This document shows, piece by piece, positions 35,779-45,558 of a stretch of DNA of 64,000 nucleotides. The DNA is from Flavobacteriaceae bacterium GSB9 (GTDB lineage Bacteria > Bacteroidota > Bacteroidia > Flavobacteriales > Flavobacteriaceae), in assembly GCA_022749295.1 (NCBI GenBank), contig CP062007.1:3001001-3065000 (forward strand), read 5' to 3'. The translations under genes were made by a program, and so were the position numbers. The number at the start of each line of letters is the position of its first letter. Positions within the stretch are counted from its first letter, which is position 1. A model generated the notes under the pieces. It was not told where the DNA came from. It searched no databases and saw only the letters and a list, made by a program, of their open reading frames with translations.

Positions 35779-38070
35779 GTGAAAGTCTGTATAGCCGAAA
35801 AACCTAGTGTGGCTCGAGAAATAGCCGCTGTTTTAGGAGCGAATACCAAACGCGATGGGTATTTTGAAGGCAATGGCTATGCCGTAACCTACACCTTTGG
35901 GCATTTGTGCACTTTAAAAGAACCCAACGATTACAAGCCGTATTGGAAAAGCTGGGATTTAAACAATTTGCCCATGTTGCCCGAAAAGTTTGAAACTAAG
36001 GTTGTGGCCAATTCGGGAATTCAAAAGCAGTTTAAAATTGTAAAAAGCTTATTCGATAAAGCGGAAGTGATAATAAATTGCGGTGATGCCGGGCAAGAGG
36101 GAGAACTCATCCAGCGTTGGGTGATGAACGAAGCCAACTACCAAGGCGAAGTAAAGCGTTTGTGGATTTCATCGTTAACCACTGAAGCCATAAAAGAAGG
36201 TTTTGAAAAACTAAAGCCTGCTACCGATTACGATAATTTATATTACGCTGGTTTTTCGCGCGCTATTGGAGATTGGTTACTGGGTATGAACGCCACTAGA
36301 TTATACACTGTAAAACACGGTGGCTATAAGCAAGTACTGTCGGTGGGGCGGGTGCAAACCCCAACTTTGGCCATGGTGGTGAATCGTTTTAAAGATATAG
36401 AAAATTTTAAGCCACAACCGTATTGGGAGCTTCAAACTTTGTATCGGGAAACCCTTTTCAGTTACGAAGAAGGTCGTTTTTTTAAAAAAGAAGATGGTGA
36501 AGCCTTAGCCAATAAAGTAAAAGAGGCTGAATTTGAAATCACCTCCATAAAGAAGAAAAAAGGAAAGGAGTATGCTCCAAAACTATTCGATTTAACAGGG
36601 CTGCAAGTGTATTGCAATACCAAATTTGGGCTTTCGGCCGATGAAACTTTAAAAATTGTACAAGCGCTGTACGAACGAAAAGTAGTAACCTATCCAAGAG
36701 TAGATACCACGTTTTTACCAACTGATATTTACCCGAAAGTACCGAGTATTCTTCAAAAACTAACCCAATATGCGGCTTTAGTACAACCGCTTTTAGGTAA
36801 AAAAATAAAAAAGTCGAAACGCGTATTCGATGATAAAAAAGTTACCGACCACCACGCGATAATCCCAACAGGGATGCAAACCCAATTAAACCCATCACAA
36901 CAGCAGGTTTACGACATTATAACCAAAAGGTTTATAGCAGTGTTTTTCGACGATTGTGCTGTGTCGAACACTACGGTTTTGGGTAGTGCTGCCGAGGTAA
37001 CTTTTAAAGCGACTGGTAAAGAAATTTTAGATAAGGGTTGGCGAGTAGTATTTGAAAATCCTAATAAAAAAGAAAAGGAATCGGGGGTTTTGCCTAAATT
37101 CGATAAAGGTGAAAAAGGACCACACGAGCCTTCTTTTTTGGAAAAAGAAACCAAACCGCCCAACCAATATACCGAAGCGTCTTTGTTACGTGCTATGGAA
37201 ACAGCTGGCAAGCAGGTGGACGATGAGGAACTACGTGATTTAATGAAAGAAAATGGTATTGGTCGCCCATCAACGCGAGCCAATATTATTGAAACCCTGT
37301 TTAAGCGGAAATATATCAAACGGAATAAAAAGCAGGTGCTGCCAACCGTTACGGGCATTCAGTTGATTGAAACCATTCAAAACGATTTGTTAAAATCGGC
37401 CGAGCTTACAGGGAAATGGGAAAAACAATTAAAGGATATTGAAAAAGGCGAGTATAGTGCTGCCGCTTTTATAAAAAATATGAAACGCATGGTAGATGCT
37501 TTGGTGTACGAAGTGCGTAGCGAAACCAAGCGTGCCAATATTTCACAAGCCAACGTAATAAAAAATAGAACAGTTAAAGCAGCCGCAAAAAAGCAAAAAG
37601 GACTTTTGGCCGAAAATTGCCCCAAATGCAAAAAGGGCAGCTTGATTAAAGGGAAATTGGCTTACGGTTGTAGTGCTTTTAAGTCGGGTTGTGATTTTAT
37701 ACTTCCTTTTAAATTTGCTGATAAAAAGATTTCAGAAAAACAATTTATCCGGTTGTTGCATAAAGGAAGTACGGTAAACCTAAAAGGCTTTAAAACCGAG
37801 TCAGGTAAAGTAGAAGGTTTGTTACGTTTTGGTGACGATTTTAAACTAAAACTAGAGCCTAAAAAAACTTCCGCGAAAGCGAACCCCGACGAGCTGAAAT
37901 GCCCGAAATGTAAGAAGGGCAACATTTTAAAAGGAAAAACAGCTTATGGTTGCAGTGCGTACAAAACGGGCTGTGATTTTAAAATGACTTTTGATGCAGT
38001 AAAAGCCAAAATAAACGGACAGAAACCAACCAAAGCGTTGGTTTATAAAATATTAAGTGATAATGCCTGA
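35779..38070 (+). CDS. topB: DNA topoisomerase III
   Basis: A 763-residue type IA topoisomerase. The TOPRIM acidic residues include Glu7 (AEKPS) and Asp103 (CGDAGQEGELI), the active-site Tyr305 is in VVTYPRVDT, and RVQTPTLAMV at about 191 is a typical conserved region. The C-terminus carries two zinc-ribbon modules with CPKCKKG and GCSA-x6-GC patterns. It relaxes negative supercoils and decatenates DNA. It starts at GTG 35779. The rluE-like gene overlaps its end by 8 bases. Confidence 0.93.
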   Translation: MKVCIAEKPSVAREIAAVLGANTKRDGYFEGNGYAVTYTFGHLCTLKEPNDYKPYWKSWDLNNLPMLPEKFETKVVANSGIQKQFKIVKSLFDKAEVIINCGDAGQEGELIQRWVMNEANYQGEVKRLWISSLTTEAIKEGFEKLKPATDYDNLYYAGFSRAIGDWLLGMNATRLYTVKHGGYKQVLSVGRVQTPTLAMVVNRFKDIENFKPQPYWELQTLYRETLFSYEEGRFFKKEDGEALANKVKEAEFEITSIKKKKGKEYAPKLFDLTGLQVYCNTKFGLSADETLKIVQALYERKVVTYPRVDTTFLPTDIYPKVPSILQKLTQYAALVQPLLGKKIKKSKRVFDDKKVTDHHAIIPTGMQTQLNPSQQQVYDIITKRFIAVFFDDCAVSNTTVLGSAAEVTFKATGKEILDKGWRVVFENPNKKEKESGVLPKFDKGEKGPHEPSFLEKETKPPNQYTEASLLRAMETAGKQVDDEELRDLMKENGIGRPSTRANIIETLFKRKYIKRNKKQVLPTVTGIQLIETIQNDLLKSAELTGKWEKQLKDIEKGEYSAAAFIKNMKRMVDALVYEVRSETKRANISQANVIKNRTVKAAAKKQKGLLAENCPKCKKGSLIKGKLAYGCSAFKSGCDFILPFKFADKKISEKQFIRLLHKGSTVNLKGFKTESGKVEGLLRFGDDFKLKLEPKKTSAKANPDELKCPKCKKGNILKGKTAYGCSAYKTGCDFKMTFDAVKAKINGQKPTKALVYKILSDNA

Positions 38071-38653
38071 AACTGAACACAGACATTTTCTTATTTTTAA
38101 ACCTTTTCGCGTTTTAAGTCAGTTTAAAAGCAACTCCAGTAAACAGCAGTCCAAAAGATTTTTAGGGGAGTTTTATGATTTTCCGGAGGGAACCATGGCC
38201 GTGGGGCGGTTGGATGAAACATCGGAAGGGCTATTGCTTCTTACCACCGATGGTAAAACCAGTGCAGTGATCAATAGTAAAAAAGTTGAAAAGGAATATT
38301 ATGCACAAGTAGATGGTGATATTTTGGAAGAAGCTGTAGAACAGTTAAAAGTAGGCGTGCAAATTAGCATTAATGGAAAAACATATACTACCAAACCTTG
38401 TGATGCATTTAAATTGGAAGATACTCCTAATTTCCCCGAACGAGGCAAAAAAATACGTGATGCCCGTCATGGACCAACCAGTTGGGTGTCGATTACTTTA
38501 ACGGAGGGCAAATTTAGGCAGGTTAGAAAAATGACTGCTGCTGTTGGGTTTCCAACCTTGCGTTTAGTACGGGTGCGTATTAGTGGGTTCAGAATTGGTA
38601 CGATGCAGGCTGGCGAGGTAGTTGAGGTAAAAAACATCGCAGAATTTCTATAA
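38063..38653 (+). CDS. rluE: 23S rRNA pseudouridine synthase (RluE-like)
   Basis: A 196-residue RsuA-family enzyme; the catalytic aspartate lies in GRLDETSEGLLLLT. The end motif GKFRQVRKMTAAVGFPTLRLVRVRISG is typical. Family assignment to RluE, which makes pseudouridine 2457 in 23S rRNA, rests on its small size without an S4 domain. ATG 38063 overlaps topB by 8 bases, suggesting coupled expression; GTG 38057 is the alternative start. Confidence 0.82.
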   Translation: MPETEHRHFLIFKPFRVLSQFKSNSSKQQSKRFLGEFYDFPEGTMAVGRLDETSEGLLLLTTDGKTSAVINSKKVEKEYYAQVDGDILEEAVEQLKVGVQISINGKTYTTKPCDAFKLEDTPNFPERGKKIRDARHGPTSWVSITLTEGKFRQVRKMTAAVGFPTLRLVRVRISGFRIGTMQAGEVVEVKNIAEFL

Positions 38654-38741
38654 TATTGAAAAAGTATTGGGGAGGCTTAGTGGTCGCGTTAGGAATTGCA
38701 GCGGAAAGCCTGACCCAAAAGGGAACGCCACAATTATTGTT

Positions 38742-39977
38742 CTATTGAAAACGAATAGCTTTTACCGGTGATATTTTGGTGATAATGTACGAGGGGATTA
38801 ATAGCATAAGCAAGCACAGCACCAAAGTACCGATATTAAGTGCCACAATGTAGCTGAAACTGATGTAAACCGGGGCTTCGGTAACGTAATATACGCTCGG
38901 ATCCAGCGGAAAGAGTTTGAAATATTTTTGAGCAAAGAGTAAGCTTAACCCAATTAAGTTACCCCAAAACAAACCCAGTAAAATTAAATAGGAAGCGTTG
39001 TAAATAAACAGTTTTCGGATACTCCAATTATTGCTGCCCAAAGCTTTTAAAATGCCAATCATTTGGGTACGCTCCAGTATTAAAACCAATAGGGCGGTTA
39101 TCATATTAATACCTGCTACGAGTATCATGATACCAATAATGCCGTAAATGTTTTTATCGAAAATTTTAACCCACTCAAAAATAGAATAGTACTTGTCGGT
39201 AACTGTTTGTGTATTGAACGTAGACGGAGTATTTTGGTAAATTTCTCGGCCTTTTTGTTCTAATTCGTCGTAATCGTCAATAAAAACCTCGAAGTTGCCA
39301 ATTTGGTCGTCTTCCCAACGGTTGATGCGTTGCAAGTGTCTAATGTCGCCCAAAATATATTGGGCATCTAAATCCTGAAATCCAGAACTGTATATGCCCA
39401 CCACATTGTATGTAATCATATTTGGCAGTTTTTCGGGGTCGTCTTTGGCAAATACCATTTGAAATTTGTCGCCCACCTTAAATTGTAATCGGTTGGCGAG
39501 ATATTCTGAAATCAGTACTTCTTCGTTGCGTTTTTCCGAGTAATCGGGTAAACGTCCGTCAATTAAAAACTCACTGAAATAGTTCCAATTGTAATCGGTG
39601 CCCACACCTTTTAAGTAAACACCTTCAAAATCGGTTTCAGTTCGGATCACCCCAAATTTTGAAGCCACACCTTGAATGTGCGCAATGCCTTCAACCGATT
39701 TGAACTCTGGATAAAAGTCCTGGTTTTTAGAAATAGGAACTATACTTTCTTGCGAGTTGTTGCTATCGTAATTGGTAATGGTTACGTGACCATTAAAGGC
39801 CACCACCTTATCGCGTATTTTTTGCTGTAACCCAATGCCCGTAGCAATGGCAACCATCATCACTATAATACCGATAGCAATAGCAGCAATGCCAATTTTT
39901 ATTATTGGTGCCGATACACTACTTTTATACGCTTTACTGCCAATAATGCGTTTAGCTATAAAAAACTCGTAATTCAA
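38742..39977 (-). CDS. LolC/LolE-type ABC transporter permease
   Basis: A 411-residue inner-membrane protein with four helices: one near 25-50, three near the C-terminus from about 280. A MacB-like periplasmic domain lies between. The first helix ATGIGLQQKIRDKVVAFNGHVTI and the last SPVKAIRF are typical of LolC/E-type FtsX permeases that extract lipoproteins. No ATPase is adjacent. The start is TTG 39977 (MNYEFFIAKRIIG). Starts of this gene and of the next lie 7 bases apart in opposite directions. Confidence 0.85.
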   Translation of the reverse strand: MNYEFFIAKRIIGSKAYKSSVSAPIIKIGIAAIAIGIIVMMVAIATGIGLQQKIRDKVVAFNGHVTITNYDSNNSQESIVPISKNQDFYPEFKSVEGIAHIQGVASKFGVIRTETDFEGVYLKGVGTDYNWNYFSEFLIDGRLPDYSEKRNEEVLISEYLANRLQFKVGDKFQMVFAKDDPEKLPNMITYNVVGIYSSGFQDLDAQYILGDIRHLQRINRWEDDQIGNFEVFIDDYDELEQKGREIYQNTPSTFNTQTVTDKYYSIFEWVKIFDKNIYGIIGIMILVAGINMITALLVLILERTQMIGILKALGSNNWSIRKLFIYNASYLILLGLFWGNLIGLSLLFAQKYFKLFPLDPSVYYVTEAPVYISFSYIVALNIGTLVLCLLMLLIPSYIITKISPVKAIRFQ

Positions 39978-39984
39978 TTTTTAA

Positions 39985-41280
39985 ATGAAGTTTAGTGTGT
40001 TCAAAAATACAGTTTTATTATTTGTTTTGGTGTTTATTTCTTGTGGAAACTTGGTAAAGCGGGAAGATGGAAGTGCGAAGACAGAAGGTGTCATTCAGAA
40101 GGAAGTTGTAAAGGATACTAATATAATTGTTGGCGCCAACCAAACTAAATTGTATTTGCCCTTATTAAAAGGAAAGCGGGTTGGAGTTGTGGCCAACCAA
40201 ACTTCAGTTATTTTTAAGGAAAAAGATTCTCTTTTTTGGAGTGACCCAGAAACTGGAGAGACAGGTTTTGAAAAGTTTATTTTTAGAAACACCCATTTAG
40301 TGGATTCTTTATTGTCTTTGCAGGTTGATGTAAAAAAAGTATTTGCCCCCGAGCATGGTTTTCGTGGAAAAGCTGATGCGGGAGAAGCGGTAAAGGATGG
40401 TATTGATATGCGAACCAATTTGCCCATTGTATCGCTTTATGGAAATAACAAAAAGCCTTCAAAAGAACAGTTACAAGATTTGGATGTTATGGTTTTCGAT
40501 ATTCAAGATGTAGGCGCACGTTTTTATACTTATATTTCTTCGTTGCATTATGTTATGGAGGCTTGCGCCGAACAAAATATTCCAATATTGATTTTAGACA
40601 GGCCCAACCCTAATGGGCATTACATCGATGGGCCTGTTTTGGAAATGGAACACCGAAGTTTTGTGGGTATGCACCCCATTCCGGTGGTGCATGGTATGAC
40701 CATTGGCGAATACGCAAAAATGATTAATGGTGAAAAATGGCTTAACAATGGGGTGCAGTGTGATTTGACGGTCATTCCAGTTAAAAATTATAGTCATGAT
40801 TCATTTTACAGTTTACCCATTAAACCGAGTCCGAATTTGCCAAACGACACATCTATAAACCTCTACCCGAGTTTATGCTTTTTTGAGGGCACCAACGTGA
40901 GCGCTGGGCGCGGTACCGAAACGCAATTTCAAATTTTTGGGAGTCCGTTTTTAGATACTGAGTTATTCCGTTATCAATTTACCCCAAAACCCAATGAAGG
41001 CTCGAAATACCCAAAACATCAAGGGGAATTATGTAAAGGGAAAGATTTGACGGATTCAGAATATTTAAAAGCATTAAATCTGAACTGGTTGATTGAAGCC
41101 TATAATCATACTTCGGATAAATCGGATTTTTTCAATAATTTCTTTGTAAAATTGGCTGGTACCGCTAAGCTTCAACAACAAATTGAATCGGGGCTATCTG
41201 AAGAAATAATCAAAGCCTCTTGGCAGAGTGGTTTGGAGAACTTTAAAAAAACGCGTAAAACGTACTTGCTCTATTTGTGA
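39985..41280 (+). CDS. namZ: DUF1343 protein, NamZ-type (GH171) exo-muramidase
   Basis: Lipoprotein (FISC, Cys20) of 431 residues. DUF1343 hallmarks are GKRVGVVANQTSV, FAPEHGFRGKADAGE, VFDIQDVGARFYTYISSLHYVMEA and LDRPNPNG. The family was shown in Bacillus subtilis NamZ to release terminal N-acetylmuramic acid from peptidoglycan fragments (GH171). A role in cell-wall recycling is therefore likely; the symbol is by family only. The promoter must overlap that of the divergent permease. Confidence 0.85.
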   Translation: MKFSVFKNTVLLFVLVFISCGNLVKREDGSAKTEGVIQKEVVKDTNIIVGANQTKLYLPLLKGKRVGVVANQTSVIFKEKDSLFWSDPETGETGFEKFIFRNTHLVDSLLSLQVDVKKVFAPEHGFRGKADAGEAVKDGIDMRTNLPIVSLYGNNKKPSKEQLQDLDVMVFDIQDVGARFYTYISSLHYVMEACAEQNIPILILDRPNPNGHYIDGPVLEMEHRSFVGMHPIPVVHGMTIGEYAKMINGEKWLNNGVQCDLTVIPVKNYSHDSFYSLPIKPSPNLPNDTSINLYPSLCFFEGTNVSAGRGTETQFQIFGSPFLDTELFRYQFTPKPNEGSKYPKHQGELCKGKDLTDSEYLKALNLNWLIEAYNHTSDKSDFFNNFFVKLAGTAKLQQQIESGLSEEIIKASWQSGLENFKKTRKTYLLYL

Positions 41281-41451
41281 TAGCATACCGCAAAAAAAAT
41301 ACAGACTATAATACCTATTCCTAAAATTGTTGATGGTGTTTTTGGGGCTTATGCCATACCTGTGTAATAAGGTGTGGTTTTGTAAAAGAAAATATTTTCG
41401 TTTAAATTGTGTAAAATACTATTTTTATACCCGCAATATTCAATAGATTTT

Positions 41452-42624
41452 ATGAACCCATCTGCTTCAGGTTGGATAAAGAAACTGCTAAAGGAGGTTG
41501 ACAAAAACAATCTCATTTTAGAGTATAATGAAGAATCGTTTTACGATGCTCTAAGGTCTTGTGGGTTTATTTACGGTAGTAATTTTGAAGTTGTAGCGCA
41601 GGTTTTTCCAAAAAAAGATTTTACAGAAGAAGAGCTTTGCAAAACCAATTTGTGCCTTTCATTTTTATACGCATACTCAAAATCTAAAAACAAAACGCCT
41701 TTTGTAGAGAGTGTAATTGGTTTTTATACGGCGATAAATGAAATTAAGACGTCTTTTTTTCAAGGGCTTTTGGGTGGAAAAAAATCTTATGAGCAATTAG
41801 AGAAGATTATACATAAGCGCATTCAAATTGATGACAATGTGCTGACAAAAAACTTCAATTACTTTATTGTTAATGCCTTGCTTTATGTAGATGTTTTGGC
41901 TTATATCGAATATTTGAGAGATGACTGTATTAGCGTTGATTATATAAAAAACCTAGAGGCTTCCATAGTTGCTATAACGTTGGACGTGCTAAATTCTAAA
42001 GCTGAAAAAAACCAATATGATGAGAGTTTGATAAAGTTGTTTGAATCATCTTTGCGTTTTCAGGACAACAAAAATTTAACTTACAGCAAGGCTATCGGAC
42101 TTTTAAAGACGCCACAAGAAAAATATTATATTTTAGATATATCTTGCATGGCGACCTGGAGCGACCAAATGATTGATGTTAAAGAAGAACAATTTTTAGA
42201 ACGTTTGGGCTGCGATTTAAACCTGGAACTCTCACGTGTGTTACAGTCTATAAAAACGGTAAATCATTTTTATACCACCCACAAGGATAATATCGCGCTT
42301 TTAAGTTCGAAAAATATTGTTCAGAGTTTTTATAACAACTCAAGCAAAATGGTATATAAGCTTATCTCCCGAAACAGTAAACGCTTATACCAAGAGTTGA
42401 AAGACAGCAAAGAACTCATGGTATTGCTCTCGCAGTCTACAATGCGCGACTTAACGCAAGATGAGCAAAAAAAAGTGCAAGACCAACTAATCGATATTTT
42501 TAAATCCATACCCAGTTTGGCCATTTTTTTACTGCCAGGAGGGGCGTTATTGCTGCCATTGGTTATAAAATTTATACCAAAACTGTTGCCTTCAGCTTTT
42601 GATGAAAATAGAATAGAGGAGTAA
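41452..42624 (+). CDS. LETM1-related protein
   Basis: A 390-residue protein starting at ATG 41452 (MNPSASGWIKKL); a TTG at 41407 is less likely. It is mostly helical, with the C-terminal region DLTQDEQKKVQDQLIDIFKSIP followed by LPGGALLLPLVIKF, a hydrophobic helix as in LETM1. Flavobacterial members are annotated as LETM1-related biofilm-associated proteins; the mitochondrial relative is an ion exchanger or ribosome-binding protein. The role in bacteria is unclear. Confidence 0.75.
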   Translation: MNPSASGWIKKLLKEVDKNNLILEYNEESFYDALRSCGFIYGSNFEVVAQVFPKKDFTEEELCKTNLCLSFLYAYSKSKNKTPFVESVIGFYTAINEIKTSFFQGLLGGKKSYEQLEKIIHKRIQIDDNVLTKNFNYFIVNALLYVDVLAYIEYLRDDCISVDYIKNLEASIVAITLDVLNSKAEKNQYDESLIKLFESSLRFQDNKNLTYSKAIGLLKTPQEKYYILDISCMATWSDQMIDVKEEQFLERLGCDLNLELSRVLQSIKTVNHFYTTHKDNIALLSSKNIVQSFYNNSSKMVYKLISRNSKRLYQELKDSKELMVLLSQSTMRDLTQDEQKKVQDQLIDIFKSIPSLAIFLLPGGALLLPLVIKFIPKLLPSAFDENRIEE

Positions 42625-42686
42625 AATAGTGTTTTTAGTGTTTTTTCCAGTAGATTTACAATTCTACTAAGCTAAAAACAAAATAC

Positions 42687-43679
42687 ATGATATCATACAC
42701 GATTCAAGAAATAAACAATCTACTAAAAGGCGAATTAATAGGAAATACTTCTCAGAAAATTGTAGGCCCAGAGCAATTGCAAAAGGCAAAAAATCACCAT
42801 ATTACATTTATAGGCAGTACTAAATATTTAAAATATTGGGAAGAATCTGAAGCTTGTGCAGCATTGGTAAATGATAATTTGTCGTTAGATCCCGGAGAAA
42901 ACAGAGCAATTATAAAAGTTAAGAATGCCGATTTGGCTATGGCCAAGGTTCTTGAGCTTTTTAATCCCTCACCACCAGTTTTTGAAAGTGATGTACACCC
43001 CACGGCTGTAATACACGAATCGGCTGAAATTGGAGAAGGATGCAAAATAGGAGCTAATTGTTATATAGGAGAAAATGTTGTTCTTGGGCAAGGGGTGGTG
43101 TTGTACCCTAATGTTTGCGTTTTTGACGAAACCATAATAGGCGATAGCACCGTAGTTTGGTCTGGAACTGTAATCAGGGAACGTTGTGTTATTGGAAATC
43201 ATTGTATTTTTCATACTAACGTTAGTATTGGTTCCGATGGTTTTGGTTACCGCCCGAGTGATGATGGTCGTGGGCTAGTTAAAATTCCTCAAATAGGCAA
43301 TGTTATTATTGGACATCATGTTGAAATAGGAGCGAATTCCTGTGTAGATAGGGCTAAATTCAGCTCTACAATAATAGGTGATGGCAGCAAAATAGATAAC
43401 TTGGTGCAAATAGCTCACAACTGTGTTGTGGGGCGTTCGTGTATTATGGCAGGGCATAGCGGACTGGCAGGTTCGGTAACTCTAGGTGATGGCGTTATTA
43501 TTGGTGGTGCTGCATCAATAAAAGACCATACTACTATAAATTCTGGAGCTACCGTTGGCGCTGGCTCAGGTGTTATGAACGACGTATTGCCCGGACAAAC
43601 CGTGTTGGGCTATCCAGCTCAAGATTCGCGAGATATGTTGAAACAATGGGTGGCTATGCGTAGGTTAACTAAGAAATAA
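42687..43679 (+). CDS. lpxD: UDP-3-O-acylglucosamine N-acyltransferase
   Basis: A 330-residue enzyme of lipid A synthesis that adds the N-linked 3-hydroxyacyl chain. A uridine-binding N-terminal domain is followed by a left-handed beta-helix with hexapeptide repeats (IGEGCKIGANCYIGENVVLG), and the catalytic His lies in VQIAHNCVVGRS. Length and motif order are normal for LpxD. This makes the organism Gram-negative with lipid A. Confidence 0.93.
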   Translation: MISYTIQEINNLLKGELIGNTSQKIVGPEQLQKAKNHHITFIGSTKYLKYWEESEACAALVNDNLSLDPGENRAIIKVKNADLAMAKVLELFNPSPPVFESDVHPTAVIHESAEIGEGCKIGANCYIGENVVLGQGVVLYPNVCVFDETIIGDSTVVWSGTVIRERCVIGNHCIFHTNVSIGSDGFGYRPSDDGRGLVKIPQIGNVIIGHHVEIGANSCVDRAKFSSTIIGDGSKIDNLVQIAHNCVVGRSCIMAGHSGLAGSVTLGDGVIIGGAASIKDHTTINSGATVGAGSGVMNDVLPGQTVLGYPAQDSRDMLKQWVAMRRLTKK

Positions 43680-43739
43680 TCATTTTACAGGACATGTGGG
43701 AAATAGTATGTTCTATTGTCTTATTTCATTAATTTAATT

Positions 43740-44560
43740 AATCAACCTTCAGTTTTATTGCAAAATGATGAAATCATTATCTATCCATATAAAAATACTT
43801 TTAATGGTATTTACAGCAATTTAGGTATTCATATGTTAGAAGTTGATGGGGCTTTAGATATGGGTTTTTACCAATATTAATTCAAACTTCACAGGTGGCA
43901 GTCGTTATAGGTTTGGGATGAGTTATATGGGTGATTCGTTTTTAATTAATTATTACGATGTCGACGGGCATCCTTTCTCATTAGGGAAAATTGATTTAGA
44001 TGGTAACATAGACAATAATTTTTCCGTTGATAATGATTTAATCTCAATTACTTTAGAGGTGGAAAAGGCTTATTTAATGTGGGCGACAGAATGTTTTTAT
44101 TTTGGGTGATTTAGAAATAAATGCGACCGGTGAACTGAGAAAATGCGCATTGTTTATTGATGACAATTCACCAATAATTACAAGAACCGTTAAAAGTCTA
44201 ACAACAGCTCAAAATACTTTTCTGTATATATCGATTGAAGACCTGGTAATAGAAGACCCAAATAATGTTTACCCAAATGATTTTGAGTTAACTGTTCTGG
44301 GTGGTGAAAATTATTCTATATCGAACAATACTATCATACCGGATCCTGATTTTATTGGAGAATTAACTGTCAACTTAGTGGTTAACGATGGTCAAGGGAA
44401 TAGCGAACCTTTTCAAATAAAGGTAGAGGTTACAGAACCTTTAAAGATAGAAGATGAATTTTTAAAAAATAACTTCAAAGTTTTTCCGAACCCTATAGAT
44501 GTAAAATTTACAATAAAAGCCAAAAATCAAATAGATACATTTGATATTAATCCCGTATAA
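43740..44560 (+). pseudogene. Frameshifted remnant of a T9SS-sorted protein
   Basis: Three successive coding-like segments lie in three different frames. 43740-43880 reads NEIIIYPYKNTFNGIY-type sequence and ends in TAA. About 43872-44109 continues as FTGGSRYRFGMSYMGDSF. About 44102-44560 reads through a beta-domain to FKVFPNP, the start of a type IX sorting domain, then stops after about 25 more residues. The sorting domain is truncated (no final KxxK-type end). This suggests a dead secreted protein with at least two frameshifts; sequencing errors are an alternative. The stretch 43680-43739 holds nothing. Confidence 0.65.
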
Positions 44561-44565
44561 AGAAA

Positions 44566-44591
44566 AACCCCCGATGTTTACATCAGGGGTT
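44566..44591 (-). terminator. Terminator of the tonB gene
   Basis: A stem of AACCCCTGATG-type arms with a 4-base loop, read on the minus strand and followed by a T-rich run. Confidence 0.7.
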
Positions 44592-44626
44592 CTACAGGAA
44601 ATAATGGTTTGCTATTAATTAATAAG

Positions 44627-45361
44627 TTAGATTCCTGCTAGTTTGAAATATATGGGCACAGCATAAGATACTTTTACGGGTTTGCCGCGCTGCATACCAG
44701 GTTTCATTTGAGGGAGCGAGCCTATAATGCGCTCAGCTTCTTTTTCTAAAATTTGGTCTGGCCCTCTGGAGCGAACGTTGGTTGTGTAACCTTTAGAATC
44801 TATAATGAATATGACAGATACACGGCCTTGTATGCCTAAATCTAATGCTGTTTGTGGGTAGTTAAAATTCTTAACGACATGTTCTTGTATTTTTTTCTCG
44901 AAACATCTTTTCGTTTCAATCTTTGATTTGCCTTCACATCCGGGAAATACGGGAACTTGTTCTATTACAGCAAACGATACTTGTACATCTTCTTCGTACT
45001 CTTCAACGTTTACATCGCCCACGTCTATAACATTTCGTTCTACAATAGCGTCTTCTTGATTGGTTTCAGTACTTTCGATAATGGTTTCTTCAACCTCTTC
45101 CAAATCCTCAACAATTTCAATGTTGGTTTGTATAACGGCAGGAGGTGGAGGTGGGGGAGGTGGTGTGTTCATGTGTACAATTGGAATATCTTCCTCGTCT
45201 TGGGCTTCCATTTGAACAATCTCGATTTCCGTTTCTTCTTTCTCGTATGTTTTGTATTCTAGAGCTTGCCATGAAAAAAGTAGCATTACATTTAGCCCAA
45301 TAGCAAAATAGATGCTGCTATTTCTTCCAACTTCCAGCTGCGGGTTCTTTTTTGCTTCCAT
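44627..45361 (-). CDS. TonB-family energy transducer
   Basis: A 244-residue protein with one N-terminal membrane helix (SIYFAIGLNVMLLFSW), an acidic periplasmic spacer with a run of eight prolines, and a C-terminal TonB domain: YPQTALDLGIQGRVSVIFIIDSKG and MKPGMQRGKPVKVSYAVPIYFKL. It transmits proton-motive force to TonB-dependent outer-membrane transporters. No ExbB/ExbD is adjacent. The Pro/Glu spacer is typical of Bacteroidota TonB proteins. Confidence 0.88.
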   Translation of the reverse strand: MEAKKNPQLEVGRNSSIYFAIGLNVMLLFSWQALEYKTYEKEETEIEIVQMEAQDEEDIPIVHMNTPPPPPPPPAVIQTNIEIVEDLEEVEETIIESTETNQEDAIVERNVIDVGDVNVEEYEEDVQVSFAVIEQVPVFPGCEGKSKIETKRCFEKKIQEHVVKNFNYPQTALDLGIQGRVSVIFIIDSKGYTTNVRSRGPDQILEKEAERIIGSLPQMKPGMQRGKPVKVSYAVPIYFKLAGI

Positions 45362-45507
45362 GATCTTAAATTTTTAATTGATAACTATCCTTCTATTGGT
45401 TGGTATAAAATTATCCAATACTTAAGAGTACAACTATGATATTTGTCATATTGATAAAAAACTGAATCATGTGTAACTTGTTGTAATGCAGTGTTTTGAA
45501 AATAATA

Positions 45508-45527
45508 AAGGCCTGTAAACAGGCCTT
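45508..45527 (-). terminator. Terminator of hsp20
   Basis: A perfect AAGGCCTGT/ACAGGCCTT stem, followed on the minus strand by TTTATTATTTT. Confidence 0.75.
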
Positions 45528-45558
45528 GTTGGGTTACCATGTAAATTTAAATTCTTAA

